Below are positions 16,442-26,418 of a stretch of DNA of 64,000 nucleotides, one piece after another. The notes under the pieces were generated by a model. It saw nothing but the letters and a program-made list of their open reading frames with translations, made no database searches and was not told the origin of the DNA. The stretch's first letter is position 1, and every line of letters starts with the position of its first letter. The stretch spans positions 3,286,001 to 3,350,000 of the forward strand of contig NZ_CP028158.1 in the NCBI RefSeq assembly GCF_003030345.1. The letters run 5' to 3'. Both the position numbers and the translations under genes were made by a program. The DNA comes from Plantactinospora sp. BC1. GTDB taxonomy: Bacteria; Actinomycetota; Actinomycetes; Mycobacteriales; Micromonosporaceae.

Positions 16442-19400
16442 TCAGCTCATCCGGTTGACCGCCGCGCGGAGCCGGCGCAGGTCGCGACGCCGCCGCTCGT
16501 ACGTCATGCCCAGGCCGATCAGGGCGAAACCGCCGACGGCCAGGAAGACCCACCGGGGCAGCCGGTCCCAGACGTCGACCGTCTCCCGCAGCGCCAGTAC
16601 GGCGAGGACGGTACCGCCGAGAAGCACCGGCGCCTGCCGTCGCCACCGGGCACCGGCCAGCACCGCCAGCAGTGCACCGGCACCGAGCAGCAGCCGCCGC
16701 CACGGCTGGTCACCGGCGACGAGGACCGAGACCAGGCTCGGCAGCAGCGCGGCACCGAGCCCCGGACCGTACGCCACCCAGCTGGTCAGGGCCGGCCAGG
16801 TGCGCAGCGCCAGCCAGCCGGCCAGCAACCCGAGCACCGCCGCCGGCAGGGTGTACGCCTCGACCAGCGCCACCCGGGCGGAGCCGAGCAGCAGCCAGGC
16901 GGCGACCAGTTCGGCGCCACCCGCCGCTGCCGCCCGGGCCCAGCGGTGCGGCAGCGGCTCGGCCGGACGCAGGGCACGCAGGCCCAGCGCCACGCCCCAG
17001 AGCGTGCAGACCGCCGCCGCGTACCGGATCTCGCCGACGGTCAGCAGCAGCGCGATCGCGGCGGTCGCGTGGCTGGCCGCCTCGACGGCGACCGCCTCGG
17101 TCCGGCGGCCCGGCACCGCCGGACGCGGCCGGTCCCCGGACGCCCCCTCCGCGGGCAGCCCGCTGCCGGCCGGGAGCCCGCTGCCGGCCAGGAGCGTGCC
17201 ACCGGCCAGCAGCGTGCTGCCGGCCAGGGCCAGCGCGGCGACGCCCAGCACCGCCAGCGCGGTGATCCGCAACGGCAGGTCGGCCGCGACCGTGGCGGTG
17301 GCGGCCAGCGCCCCCGCGCCGCCGACACCGGTCAGCCAGCCCGCCACCCGGGCCGCCGAGCTGCGCCCGAACGCACCGGCGGCCAGCCCGGCCGCGCCGA
17401 CCAGCGCCAGCCCGGCGAGCGTGCTCGGCCTGGTCGCCAGCAGCCCGGCCAGGCCCGCCGCCCCGAACGCGACAGCTACCGGCACCAGCCAGACCCGACG
17501 GCCGACGTCGCGCCGCAGCGCCACCACGAGCGCGCCGGCCACCCCGGCGAGCAGGCTCGACGCGGGTACGGCCGGCCAGGGTGCCCCGGCGGCGACCAGC
17601 CCGACCAGCGCGGTACCGACCGCGAGCGGCGCCACCACCAGCGCGGTGCCGGACACGCTCCGCCACCGGACCCAGCCGACCACCGCCGCCGCCCCGGTGA
17701 GCAGCAGCAGGGTCAGCGTGCCGGCGCCGTCGAGCCGCCAACCGGCCGGGTCGACGCCGATCCAGGCCGGATACAGCCCGACCCCGGCCGGCGGGCCCGA
17801 CCAGATCCGGCCCAGCCAGCCGTACGGGGCGACGAGCACGGCCAGCACCGCCGGTACCGCCACCACGGCCGCCCGGAGCAGCAGGATCGCCCCGGAGACC
17901 AGGGCCGGTACGGCGGCCGGGGCCGGCACCGCTCCCGCCGGCCGTTCGACCGTCTCCCCGACGTCCTCCCGGTTGATGGCACCGGTCGGTCCCGCCGGTC
18001 GGCCCCGCCCCGACAGCCACCCGACGATGTTGAGCAGCAGCGCCCCGGCGGCGTACGGGCCGGCGGGTTCGCCGACGCCGGGCAGCCCGGGTGCCAGGCC
18101 GACCGCCAGCGCGACGGTCGCCAGCGCCGCGTTGGCGTACGGCTGGTAGTGCGGAACCGCCCGGCGCACCGGTACCAGCCCGACGGCGAGCAGCACGGCG
18201 GTGCCCAGTACGGCCCGCGCCTGCCACCCCGGCGACACCCCGGCGGCGAAGAGGGCGAGCAGGACGGTCGCCGGAGCGGCGAGTACCGCCGTCGCGAGCC
18301 CACTGCCGCCCAGCACCCGCCGCAACGGCGAGACCGCTGCCGTGGCAGTACCCTCCGGTCCCGGCTCGGCGACGGCGACGGGCCGGAGTGCGGTCAGCGC
18401 GACCGCCACGCCGAGCAGTACCAGCGCGCCGCAGACGGCGGCGGCACCGGCCGGCCGGGCCAGCCCGACGAGTACCGCGTGCCCGGCCAGCGGTACGGCG
18501 GCGAGCGCCATCGGCACCGCCGAGCGCGGCGGCCGGCCCGGCCAGCCGGCGGCCAGCGCGAGCGCGCCCGCCGGCACCAGGTCCAGGACCGCGACGAGCC
18601 ACCAGGGCAGGGCGAGCGCGGCCGGCGTCGCCAGCACCGTGAGGACCGCACCGGCCAGCAGCACCAGCGACCGGTCCCGCCGCCGGCCGAGCAGCACGAT
18701 CGCCACGGCGGCCAGCGCCAGCGCCAGCGGAAGCTGCCAGTCGAACGGCCCCGCCCGGGCGGCCAGGTCCGCCCGCCAGGCCGGCTGCGAACGCAGCGCC
18801 ACGGCCAGCGCGACCACCAGCGCCATCGAGCCGGTCAGCACCGCCAGGGCGCCGGCCACGACCAGCCCACCGGCCCGGGGCCCGACCCGGAGTCCGGCCG
18901 GCAGCAGCCGGGCGGTGCCGACGATCGCGGCCGCCAGCAGCACGACGATCCCGGCGGCCGAACCGAGCAGCGGCCACGACGTCTCGGCTACGGCCCGGAC
19001 CAGCGCCACCGCGAGCACCACGATGAAGACGACGGACGCAGCGACCCCGGCGGCGGTGCTGCGCAGCCGGAGGGCACCGGCGATCGGCAGCAGGGCGGCC
19101 ACCAGCAGCGGCCCGCCGGCGAGTACGGCCAGCGGACCGTCGGTGGTGACCACCGCCAGCGTCCCGCAGAGCGCCGAGGCGAGCCCGGCCAGCCCGTACC
19201 CGACCCAGGCGACGGACCGGCGGACCCCACTGCTCGGGTCCACCGGTCCGTCGCCACCCCGCCCCCCGGTCATGGTGAGGTTGAACGCCGCCAGCCCGGC
19301 GAGCGCCAGCGTCCAGCCGGCGGCACCGAACCCCGCGTCGTAGCCGAGCAGCGGAATCACCGGCTGGGCCAGCAGCAGGCCGGCGAACGCGGGTGCGGCG

Positions 19401-20113
19401 AGCCGGGTCAGTCGGTGGTAACCCCCCGCCACCACCGCGCCGACCCCGAACACCAGTGCCGCGTACCGGGCCGCCGGCCAGCCCGCCACGCCGAACAGGT
19501 CCACGCTCCACCCGGCGTAGCCGTCGAGTACCACCAGGAGCAGGCCGATCGCCGCGAACGTCTCGGCGGTGGCGGTCAGCCCGCGCCGCTTCGCCAGCAC
19601 CGGCGCGGCCAGGGCCAGCCCGGTCAGCGCGCCGAGGATCAGCGCCCGGCCGCCGACCCCGACCGTGGCCCAGGCCCACACCGTGAAGACGATCGCCGCC
19701 GTGCCGACGAGCAGCCCGCCGAGGACCAGGAGGACGTTCTGCACGGTCCGGGTCGAGGTCTCCGGTCGTACCGGAGCGGGAGCCTGCGGCGCCGGCCCCC
19801 CGGAGCCGGCGACGGCGGCCGGTGCGCCGGTGGCGACGACCGCCGGGGCCCGGACGGACGCGGCCGCCGCCGCCCGGACCTGCTCGGCCAGCGCGTCGCG
19901 GCGCCGCCGGAGCTGCCACAGGGCGGCGTCGAGACCGAGGTACGCCTGCCGCGCCCGCTCGACCCGCCCGCCGAGCGCGACGATCTCCGCGCCGAGCCGG
20001 GTCACCTCGGCGGCGGTCGGATCCGGTGCCCGGCCACAGCCGGGACATCCGGTCGCCAGGTTGGCACCGGCTCCACAGACCGGGCACGGGTACGCGTTCG
20101 CGGAAGCGTTCAC
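16442..20113 (-). CDS. giant multi-spanning membrane protein, SCO7613-like
   Basis: 1223 residues. The N-terminus has a zinc ribbon (CPVCGAGANLATGCPGCG, residues 10-27), then a coiled coil (~residues 35-80). Nearly all the rest is Ala/Leu/Val/Gly-rich hydrophobic sequence with tens of predicted membrane helices in short two-helix units and a cytoplasmic Arg-rich tail (YERRRRDLRRLRAAV). Proteins of this architecture are annotated with the SCO7613 C-terminal domain in actinobacteria; no function is established. The GTG start has no clear ribosome site. It is transcribed alone. Confidence 0.8.
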   Translation of the reverse strand: MNASANAYPCPVCGAGANLATGCPGCGRAPDPTAAEVTRLGAEIVALGGRVERARQAYLGLDAALWQLRRRRDALAEQVRAAAAASVRAPAVVATGAPAAVAGSGGPAPQAPAPVRPETSTRTVQNVLLVLGGLLVGTAAIVFTVWAWATVGVGGRALILGALTGLALAAPVLAKRRGLTATAETFAAIGLLLVVLDGYAGWSVDLFGVAGWPAARYAALVFGVGAVVAGGYHRLTRLAAPAFAGLLLAQPVIPLLGYDAGFGAAGWTLALAGLAAFNLTMTGGRGGDGPVDPSSGVRRSVAWVGYGLAGLASALCGTLAVVTTDGPLAVLAGGPLLVAALLPIAGALRLRSTAAGVAASVVFIVVLAVALVRAVAETSWPLLGSAAGIVVLLAAAIVGTARLLPAGLRVGPRAGGLVVAGALAVLTGSMALVVALAVALRSQPAWRADLAARAGPFDWQLPLALALAAVAIVLLGRRRDRSLVLLAGAVLTVLATPAALALPWWLVAVLDLVPAGALALAAGWPGRPPRSAVPMALAAVPLAGHAVLVGLARPAGAAAVCGALVLLGVAVALTALRPVAVAEPGPEGTATAAVSPLRRVLGGSGLATAVLAAPATVLLALFAAGVSPGWQARAVLGTAVLLAVGLVPVRRAVPHYQPYANAALATVALAVGLAPGLPGVGEPAGPYAAGALLLNIVGWLSGRGRPAGPTGAINREDVGETVERPAGAVPAPAAVPALVSGAILLLRAAVVAVPAVLAVLVAPYGWLGRIWSGPPAGVGLYPAWIGVDPAGWRLDGAGTLTLLLLTGAAAVVGWVRWRSVSGTALVVAPLAVGTALVGLVAAGAPWPAVPASSLLAGVAGALVVALRRDVGRRVWLVPVAVAFGAAGLAGLLATRPSTLAGLALVGAAGLAAGAFGRSSAARVAGWLTGVGGAGALAATATVAADLPLRITALAVLGVAALALAGSTLLAGGTLLAGSGLPAGSGLPAEGASGDRPRPAVPGRRTEAVAVEAASHATAAIALLLTVGEIRYAAAVCTLWGVALGLRALRPAEPLPHRWARAAAAGGAELVAAWLLLGSARVALVEAYTLPAAVLGLLAGWLALRTWPALTSWVAYGPGLGAALLPSLVSVLVAGDQPWRRLLLGAGALLAVLAGARWRRQAPVLLGGTVLAVLALRETVDVWDRLPRWVFLAVGGFALIGLGMTYERRRRDLRRLRAAVNRMS

Positions 20114-20204
20114 GCTGTCATGGTCGGCCGCCGCCGACCCGGTTCACAGAGTGCGCGTACCTATCCCGACCCGGGTATCCCGACCGGGTCGGCCGGTCCG
20201 CTGC

Positions 20205-20525
20205 TCAGGGGCGGGTCTGCTCGTGCAGCCAGGCCGAGTAGTCCGGGTTGCCGCCCTCCACCCAGGTCACCAGCACCTCCGGCACCTCGTACGGGTGCGC
20301 CGCCCGTACCTGGTCGATCAGGGCCTCCGCCCGGTCCGGGGCGGTCTTGAAGACCACCGTCCACTCCCGGGTGGTCTCCATCCGCGACTCCCACCAGTAG
20401 GTGCTCTCCACCGGCCCGGTCACCTGGGCGCACGCCGCCAGCCGGCCGGCGACCGCGGCGGCGGCGAGCACGTCGGCGACCGCTCGCGCGTCCACCACGG
20501 TCGTCACGATGCAGATCTGGTCCAC
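20205..20525 (-). CDS. cutA: divalent-cation tolerance protein CutA
   Basis: 106 residues from the GTG at 20525, ten bases after the upstream stop codon. It has the CutA1 signature: CIVTTVVDAR at the N-terminus, LAACAQV, STYWWES and the C-terminal HPYEVPEVLVTWVEGGN with a final Trp (YSAWL). CutA1 forms very stable trimers and is linked to copper and other divalent-cation tolerance, although its biochemical role is debated. It is the last gene of an operon with an acyltransferase and a patatin-like lipase, so a membrane role is possible. Confidence 0.93.
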   Translation of the reverse strand: MDQICIVTTVVDARAVADVLAAAAVAGRLAACAQVTGPVESTYWWESRMETTREWTVVFKTAPDRAEALIDQVRAAHPYEVPEVLVTWVEGGNPDYSAWLHEQTRP

Positions 20526-20535
20526 GCCGGGCACC

Positions 20536-21597
20536 CTACGCCGGATCGCTGTCGCCCCGATGCGCATCGACCCACTCGTCGATCCGGGCCCACCAGTCGA
20601 AGAGCCAGTCGATCCGCTCCTGGCGCTCCTTCGGCACCTCCTCCGGCGGTACGGACCAGAACCGCATCACGATCCGCTTGTCCATCGGCAGTTCCCGCCA
20701 CACGTCGGCCACGGTGAGCATCCGGTCCAGCCCGGTGTGCGCGACGAAGATGACCCCGGCGTCGGGGGCGGCGTCCAGCGCGGCCAGCATCCCGCCGGGC
20801 TGCGGCGCCAGGACGTGCCGCATCGCCTCGGCCCGCTCCGCCATGTCGTCGAGGCCACGGGCCCGGAGCAGGTCGATGGCGCGGCGCCGCCGCCGGGGCG
20901 TGAAGTTGCCGCCCTCGGGAAAGATCACGAAGGCGTCGTTCTCGTCGAGGTTGCGGGCGAGGTAGCCGATCTGCTCGACCAGGCTCTCCCTCGGCGGGCC
21001 GACCTGCTCGGCCGGGCCGACCCGGGTCTCCCGGCGGTGCCGGGGCGCGATGAACCGGTTGGGCAGCCGGTTGAGCAGTACGTCGACCGCCGGATCCCAC
21101 TGGAGGGTGTCCTTCAGCACAATCCTCGGTTCCCGCTTGAACCAGTTGACCAGCGCGTGGATCAGGATGAAGGAATCACCCGGCCCGGCGTGCCGGCAGA
21201 GCACCAGCTCGGGGCGGCCCGGCAGCGCCGTGTCCGGGTCGGTGCCGACGACGTCGATGCGCAGCCGCAGCGTCCACCGGGCCTGCCAGAACAGCACGGT
21301 GAGAAACCAGCCGGCGAGTACGTAGTGTGCCCGCTGGAACCCCGGGGACCGCTTGTGCCAGCCGAAACCGGAGCCGACCCAGAGCCCGAACATCGCGACC
21401 AGTGCGGTGGCGTCCCAGACCAGGTAGACGATCCCCACCCAGAGCACCCGGAGCGGGCGCAGGTAGCCGGGGACCAGTGGCGAGGCCGCCGCAGCGATGA
21501 TCAGCCAGATCGGCAGGGTCGTCACCACCAGTACGGCGAGCAGCACCGTACCGGGAGCGAGCAGGACCCGCCGGACCCACCTCGGTGGCAGCGGCAT
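20536..21597 (-). CDS. PlsC-like lysophospholipid acyltransferase, membrane protein
   Basis: 353 residues. Three N-terminal hydrophobic segments (TVLLAVLVVTTLPIWLIIAA and two more before residue 110) precede an acyltransferase domain. The catalytic H-x4-D box is CRHAGPGDSF (~residue 135), and the acceptor-binding box is FPEGGNFT (~235), with RHRRETRV between. It probably moves an acyl group onto a lysophospholipid or related acceptor. The start codon overlaps the patatin stop by one base (TGATG), so the lipase and acyltransferase are co-translated; together they suggest phospholipid remodelling. Confidence 0.85.
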   Translation of the reverse strand: MPLPPRWVRRVLLAPGTVLLAVLVVTTLPIWLIIAAAASPLVPGYLRPLRVLWVGIVYLVWDATALVAMFGLWVGSGFGWHKRSPGFQRAHYVLAGWFLTVLFWQARWTLRLRIDVVGTDPDTALPGRPELVLCRHAGPGDSFILIHALVNWFKREPRIVLKDTLQWDPAVDVLLNRLPNRFIAPRHRRETRVGPAEQVGPPRESLVEQIGYLARNLDENDAFVIFPEGGNFTPRRRRRAIDLLRARGLDDMAERAEAMRHVLAPQPGGMLAALDAAPDAGVIFVAHTGLDRMLTVADVWRELPMDKRIVMRFWSVPPEEVPKERQERIDWLFDWWARIDEWVDAHRGDSDPA

Positions 21598-22442
21598 CAG
21601 CCGTGGCTCACGTGTTCGCTGAGATAGCGCCGGGACGCCGTGTACGCCCGACTGATCCGTCGGCCCACCGCCGCCATGTCCCGGTACGCCCACGGGGTGT
21701 CGTCCCGGGGCCCCAGCCCGCCGGTCGGCAGCACGTGCACGTCCACGTCGTCCGGCAGCGCCGCCATCTCCCGGGCGAACCGGTGCCGGCGGGCTATCTC
21801 GAAGGCGACCTGGGCGATCTCCCACGGCCGTCGGGGCGGGGTCAACGGCCGCTCGATCCGGCCGACCTGGAGCACGAAGATCTGCTTGGCGCCCGCCTGC
21901 ACCGCCTCGCCGATCGGGATCGAGTTGACGATCCCGCCGTCGACGTAGTGCTCGCCGTCGATCCGGGCCGGCGGCAGCAGCCCGGGTACGGACGCCGAGG
22001 CGAGTACGGCCGGCACCAGCGGGCCGCTCCGGAACCAGTGCTCGGCGGCCCGCTCGATGCTCGCCGCGCAGCACCGGAACGGCACCTTGAGATCCGCGAA
22101 GGTGGTGCGCTCGCCGAGTTCGGCCTCCAGCAGCCGGCGCAGCGGGCGCGGCGAGTGCAGATGCGTCCGGGCGGCGAAGCGGCGCAGTTGCCGGGCGATC
22201 GAGTCGCCGTAGACCTCGCTCGCCTCGGGTGAGGCCCAGAGCCGGACCAGCCGGTCGGTGACCGCCTCGGAGGGGTCGGCCGCGACAAGTGCGCCGTTGA
22301 CCGCCCCGATCGAGGTGCCGAGCACCAGATCCGGGTGGATGCCGGCCCGGAACAGCGCCCGCAGCATGCCGACCTCGACGGCGCCGAGCACCCCACCACC
22401 GCCGAGCACGAACGCCACCGGACCGCTGACCATGACCTTCAT
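21597..22442 (-). CDS. patatin-like phospholipase
   Basis: 281 residues from the ATG at 22442; a second ATG at 22433 is better spaced from AAGG and may be the true start. It has the patatin elements in order: glycine-rich oxyanion loop FVLGGGGVLGAVEVGML, nucleophile elbow GTSIG (Ser ~44), PASVPGLLPP-like region and the DGG motif (YVDGGIVNSIP) that supplies the catalytic aspartate. It hydrolyses acyl lipids through a Ser-Asp dyad, and no export signal is seen. It is the first gene of the operon with the PlsC-like acyltransferase and CutA. Confidence 0.9.
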   Translation of the reverse strand: MKVMVSGPVAFVLGGGGVLGAVEVGMLRALFRAGIHPDLVLGTSIGAVNGALVAADPSEAVTDRLVRLWASPEASEVYGDSIARQLRRFAARTHLHSPRPLRRLLEAELGERTTFADLKVPFRCCAASIERAAEHWFRSGPLVPAVLASASVPGLLPPARIDGEHYVDGGIVNSIPIGEAVQAGAKQIFVLQVGRIERPLTPPRRPWEIAQVAFEIARRHRFAREMAALPDDVDVHVLPTGGLGPRDDTPWAYRDMAAVGRRISRAYTASRRYLSEHVSHG

Positions 22443-22648
22443 CCTGACACGGGCCGCCCACCCCGACCCGCCGGGCGGCCCGGGAGCCACCGGCATCGAT
22501 GACCGTTCGGCGCACCGGAGGTACCGCCCGTCGATACCTGCCACCGGTCGCCGGTGAAAACGGCCACCGCTGGCGTTCCGCGGGTGGCTCGACAACCTGG
22601 CCGCGTCCGGCTGCTGGTCCGTCGTTGACAGGAGGTAGCCAGTCACGG

Positions 22649-22686
22649 AGCCTGATACGACCCCCCACACAGCCTGATGCGACCCC
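22649..22686. repeat. direct repeat of 16 bp, 22 bp apart, upstream of the kinase
   Basis: AGCCTGATACGACCCC (22649-22664) and AGCCTGATGCGACCCC (22671-22686) differ at one base and begin 22 bases apart, on the same helix face. They end 26 bases before the kinase start. Confidence 0.7.
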
Positions 22687-22712
22687 GACTTTCCAGGCAG
22701 GTGCGACCAACA

Positions 22713-24665
22713 ATGGCAGCGTTGCAGGCGGGCGGCCTGCTCGCCCGGAGGTATCGACTCATCGACCGGATCGGTGCCGGCGGTATGTCGGTGATCTGGC
22801 GTGCTCGCGACGAGGTGCTCGACCGGGTGGTGGCGGTGAAGGTGCTCGCCGCGTCACTCGCCGCCGACGCCAAGTTCCGGGAGATGGTGCGTGAGGAGGC
22901 TCGGGCCGCCGCGCAGCTCGTACACCCACACGTCACCGCCGTGCACGACTACGGCGAGACCCTCGGGCCGGACGGCGGGATCACCGCCTTCGTGGTGATG
23001 GAACTGCTGACCGGCGAGGAGCTGAAGGCCGAACTCACCGCCGGCCCGCTTCCCTGGCCGACGGCGGTGGAGATCTGTGCCCAGGTGGCCGAGGCACTGG
23101 CCGCCGCGCACCGGCTCGGCATCGTGCACCGGGACATCACCCCGGCCAACATCATGATGACCGCGACCGGGGCGAAGGTGCTCGACTTCGGCATCGCCAC
23201 CCAGGTCGGCGCCCCGGACGAGGACGAGGACGGCGAGACGTTCGGCACCCCGGCGTACGTCGCGCCGGAGCGGCTGGACGGACTTCCGGCCCAGCCGGCG
23301 ACCGACACGTACTCGCTCGGCGTGCTGTTGCACGAGACGCTGACCGGCCGGGTGCCGTTTCCGGCCGAGACCTGGGAGGAGCTGACCCGGGCGCTGGAGG
23401 CGGGGACGGAGCCGACGCTGGCCGGCGTACCCGATCTGCCGCCGGCGGTGGCGGACGTCTGCCTGCGCTGTCTGGCCCGCGATCCGGTGCAGCGGCCGAC
23501 GGCCGCGCAGGTCGGCGAGTTGCTGCGCCACCAACTGCTGGCCACCGATCCTCGCCGTGCCGTGCTGAGCCACCTCCGGCCCGGTGCGGTACCGGTCGCG
23601 ATGTCTTCGTCGGCAGCCACGGGTGCGCTGCGCACTCCTGCGGCGGTGCAGCCGACGCCGGTGGATCCGGCGCGGATCCAGTCGACGCCGGTAGATGCTA
23701 CGGCGGCGCAGCCGACGGCGGTGGATGCGACGGGCGCGCAGCCGACGCCGGTCGATGCGGTGGGGGTGCAGTTGACGCCGGTGGATGCGGCGGGGGTGCG
23801 GTTGACGCCGGTGGATGCGGCGGTAAGGGTGGGCCCGGCGCCGGTTAACCCGGCACCGCCGGGGGTGGCAGCGCCCCCCATGTCGGTGGGCGCGACGGCG
23901 CCTCCGACGACCGGACAGCCGAGTCCGGCGAGCCCGCGCGACGAGGCGGCAGCCCGGCCAGGCGGCGCGCCGCCGCAGCGGCAGGGAGTTCCCGGGGCCC
24001 GGCCGGACGCTCCGGCGGCCGTGCCGGGGCCGCGTCCGCCGGCCGAGCCGGCCGGGCCACGGGTGGCGCCCAGGGATCGACCCGCGACGGATCCGGAGCG
24101 GCCGTTGTCGCCGCCCGACCGGACGGGGACGGCCGGCGAACCGCCCCGGCCCGGCCGGGTCCTGCTGGTCGCCGCGGCCGTGCTGGTCGCGCTCACTGCC
24201 ACCGTCGTGATCATCTCCGCGCTCGGCGACGAGCCGGGGTCGCGGCCGACGACCGGGGCGACGACCGCCGGGCCGGCCGGGATCGGGCCACCGACTCCGG
24301 CCGGTACCCCGGCGCCCGGGGCGTCCACGGCCGGGCCACCGTCCACACCGGCCTCCGGCGGGCAACCGGACGCGGAAGACAACCCCAACATCCCGCCGCC
24401 GCCGATCAGCGAGGTCATGGCACAGCTCTACCGGATCGTCGACGACGGGGTGGCGGCGAACGAGATCCGCGATCACGCCGGAGTGGACCTGCGCAACCAG
24501 CTCCGCAACCTCCGTGCCGACGCGGGAGGTGCGACGGCCGACCTGTCCGGGCAGGTGACGCTGCTGCGCGACAAGGTCACGGTCCGTCGTGACGAGGGCT
24601 CGATCTCGCCCGAGTACGCGGAACTGCTCGACGACGCCCTGGTCCGGCTGGCCCGCGCGGTGTGA
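22713..24665 (+). CDS. membrane Ser/Thr protein kinase (Pkn type)
   Basis: 650 residues from the ATG at 22713. The kinase domain (~15-275) has the glycine loop IGAGGMSV, VAVKVL lysine, HRDITPANIM catalytic loop, DFG and GTPAYVAPE. The catalytic loop has Thr where most Ser/Thr kinases have Lys, a variant I recall from other actinobacterial kinases. Residues ~315-374 are six exact 10-residue repeats starting TPVD, followed by a Pro/Ala-rich linker, one membrane helix (~484-506) and an extracytoplasmic tail with no PASTA repeats. It probably senses an external or envelope signal. A tiny gene overlaps its stop codon. Confidence 0.9.
   Translation: MAALQAGGLLARRYRLIDRIGAGGMSVIWRARDEVLDRVVAVKVLAASLAADAKFREMVREEARAAAQLVHPHVTAVHDYGETLGPDGGITAFVVMELLTGEELKAELTAGPLPWPTAVEICAQVAEALAAAHRLGIVHRDITPANIMMTATGAKVLDFGIATQVGAPDEDEDGETFGTPAYVAPERLDGLPAQPATDTYSLGVLLHETLTGRVPFPAETWEELTRALEAGTEPTLAGVPDLPPAVADVCLRCLARDPVQRPTAAQVGELLRHQLLATDPRRAVLSHLRPGAVPVAMSSSAATGALRTPAAVQPTPVDPARIQSTPVDATAAQPTAVDATGAQPTPVDAVGVQLTPVDAAGVRLTPVDAAVRVGPAPVNPAPPGVAAPPMSVGATAPPTTGQPSPASPRDEAAARPGGAPPQRQGVPGARPDAPAAVPGPRPPAEPAGPRVAPRDRPATDPERPLSPPDRTGTAGEPPRPGRVLLVAAAVLVALTATVVIISALGDEPGSRPTTGATTAGPAGIGPPTPAGTPAPGASTAGPPSTPASGGQPDAEDNPNIPPPPISEVMAQLYRIVDDGVAANEIRDHAGVDLRNQLRNLRADAGGATADLSGQVTLLRDKVTVRRDEGSISPEYAELLDDALVRLARAV
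23655..23834 (+). repeat. six 30-bp coding repeats (TPVD decapeptide)
   Basis: Six consecutive 30-base units encode TPVDxxxxxx decapeptides in the juxtamembrane linker of the kinase. Threonine in each unit could be phosphorylated, but this is inference. Confidence 0.8.
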
Positions 24666-24802
24666 ACCCGCCCTGGCCGGAGCCGCCTCCGGCCAGGGTT
24701 CCCGACCCGGAGCGGTGGCGCGGGCTCAACCTGCTCGGGTTCGCGCTGATGCGGGCGCGGCACGAACTCGCGGGCGCGGCCGGGCCGACGCCGCCGGGCT
24801 GA
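24662..24802 (+). CDS. small overlapping gene, 46 aa
   Basis: Begins on a GTG overlapping the kinase stop codon (GTGA) and runs to a TGA at 24800-24802. The product has a Pro-rich start (MNPPWPEPPP) and a helix (WRGLNLLGFALMRARHELAG). The four-base overlap and GC-rich third positions favour a real, coupled gene; the short length keeps this uncertain. No function assigned. Confidence 0.45.
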   Translation: MNPPWPEPPPARVPDPERWRGLNLLGFALMRARHELAGAAGPTPPG

Positions 24803-24863
24803 ACGGCTCGGGCTGGCCCGGCCTGAGCGGCCGAGGCCGACTGTGGATGGCCGGTGCGGCCCG

Positions 24864-26192
<1,329 letters not shown>

Positions 26193-26248
26193 GGCGACCA
26201 CCTCCTGTCGCCATCGTCCGGGGCCGGCGGGACATCCGCCAGTCCCGT

Positions 26249-26327
26249 TGCGCCGGACGGGCACGCGCGGTGCGCCGGACGGCCGGACCGGTTGCGCCGG
26301 ACGGCCTCTGCGCGCTGCGCCGGACGG
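26249..26327. repeat. four 12-bp direct repeats with 22-bp spacing
   Basis: TGCGCCGGACGG occurs at 26249, 26271, 26293 and 26316 (offsets 22, 22, 23), with unrelated bases between copies. The array lies 57-135 bases upstream of the ABC ATPase start, where an operator would be expected. The spacing of two DNA turns puts all copies on one face. Confidence 0.85.
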
Positions 26328-26418
26328 CATAATGCCACGCCGCCGCAAGGCGTGCTGTCCCGGCACCCGGAGCGGGTCGGTGGCCGGCAGCCGCAGGGGT
26401 GGGCGTCGCGGCGGAGGG

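Noticed and set aside
15237-16703. Desaturase extended to a start at 16703
   Set aside because: The extra N-terminal sequence is low-complexity and overlaps another gene; GGGAG before the ATG at 16298 sets the start.
16370-20350. Very long plus-strand frame opposite the giant membrane protein
   Set aside because: It is Gln/Arg/Pro-rich with no domain and no start signal; the opposite strand encodes a coherent zinc-ribbon and multi-helix protein. It is an artefact of high GC.
22625-22658. TTGACA at 22625 as the kinase -35 box
   Set aside because: The nearest -10-like bases lie 22 bases away, too far for a normal promoter; the direct repeats are the stronger signal.
20536-22713. Single frame joining patatin region and acyltransferase
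   Set aside because: The acyltransferase begins at the ATG at 21597 overlapping the patatin stop; the upstream part of the frame is the patatin gene read out of phase.
26249-26327. CRISPR array
   Set aside because: Repeats are only 12 bp with ~10 bp between copies, no leader and no cas genes; an operator is far more likely.
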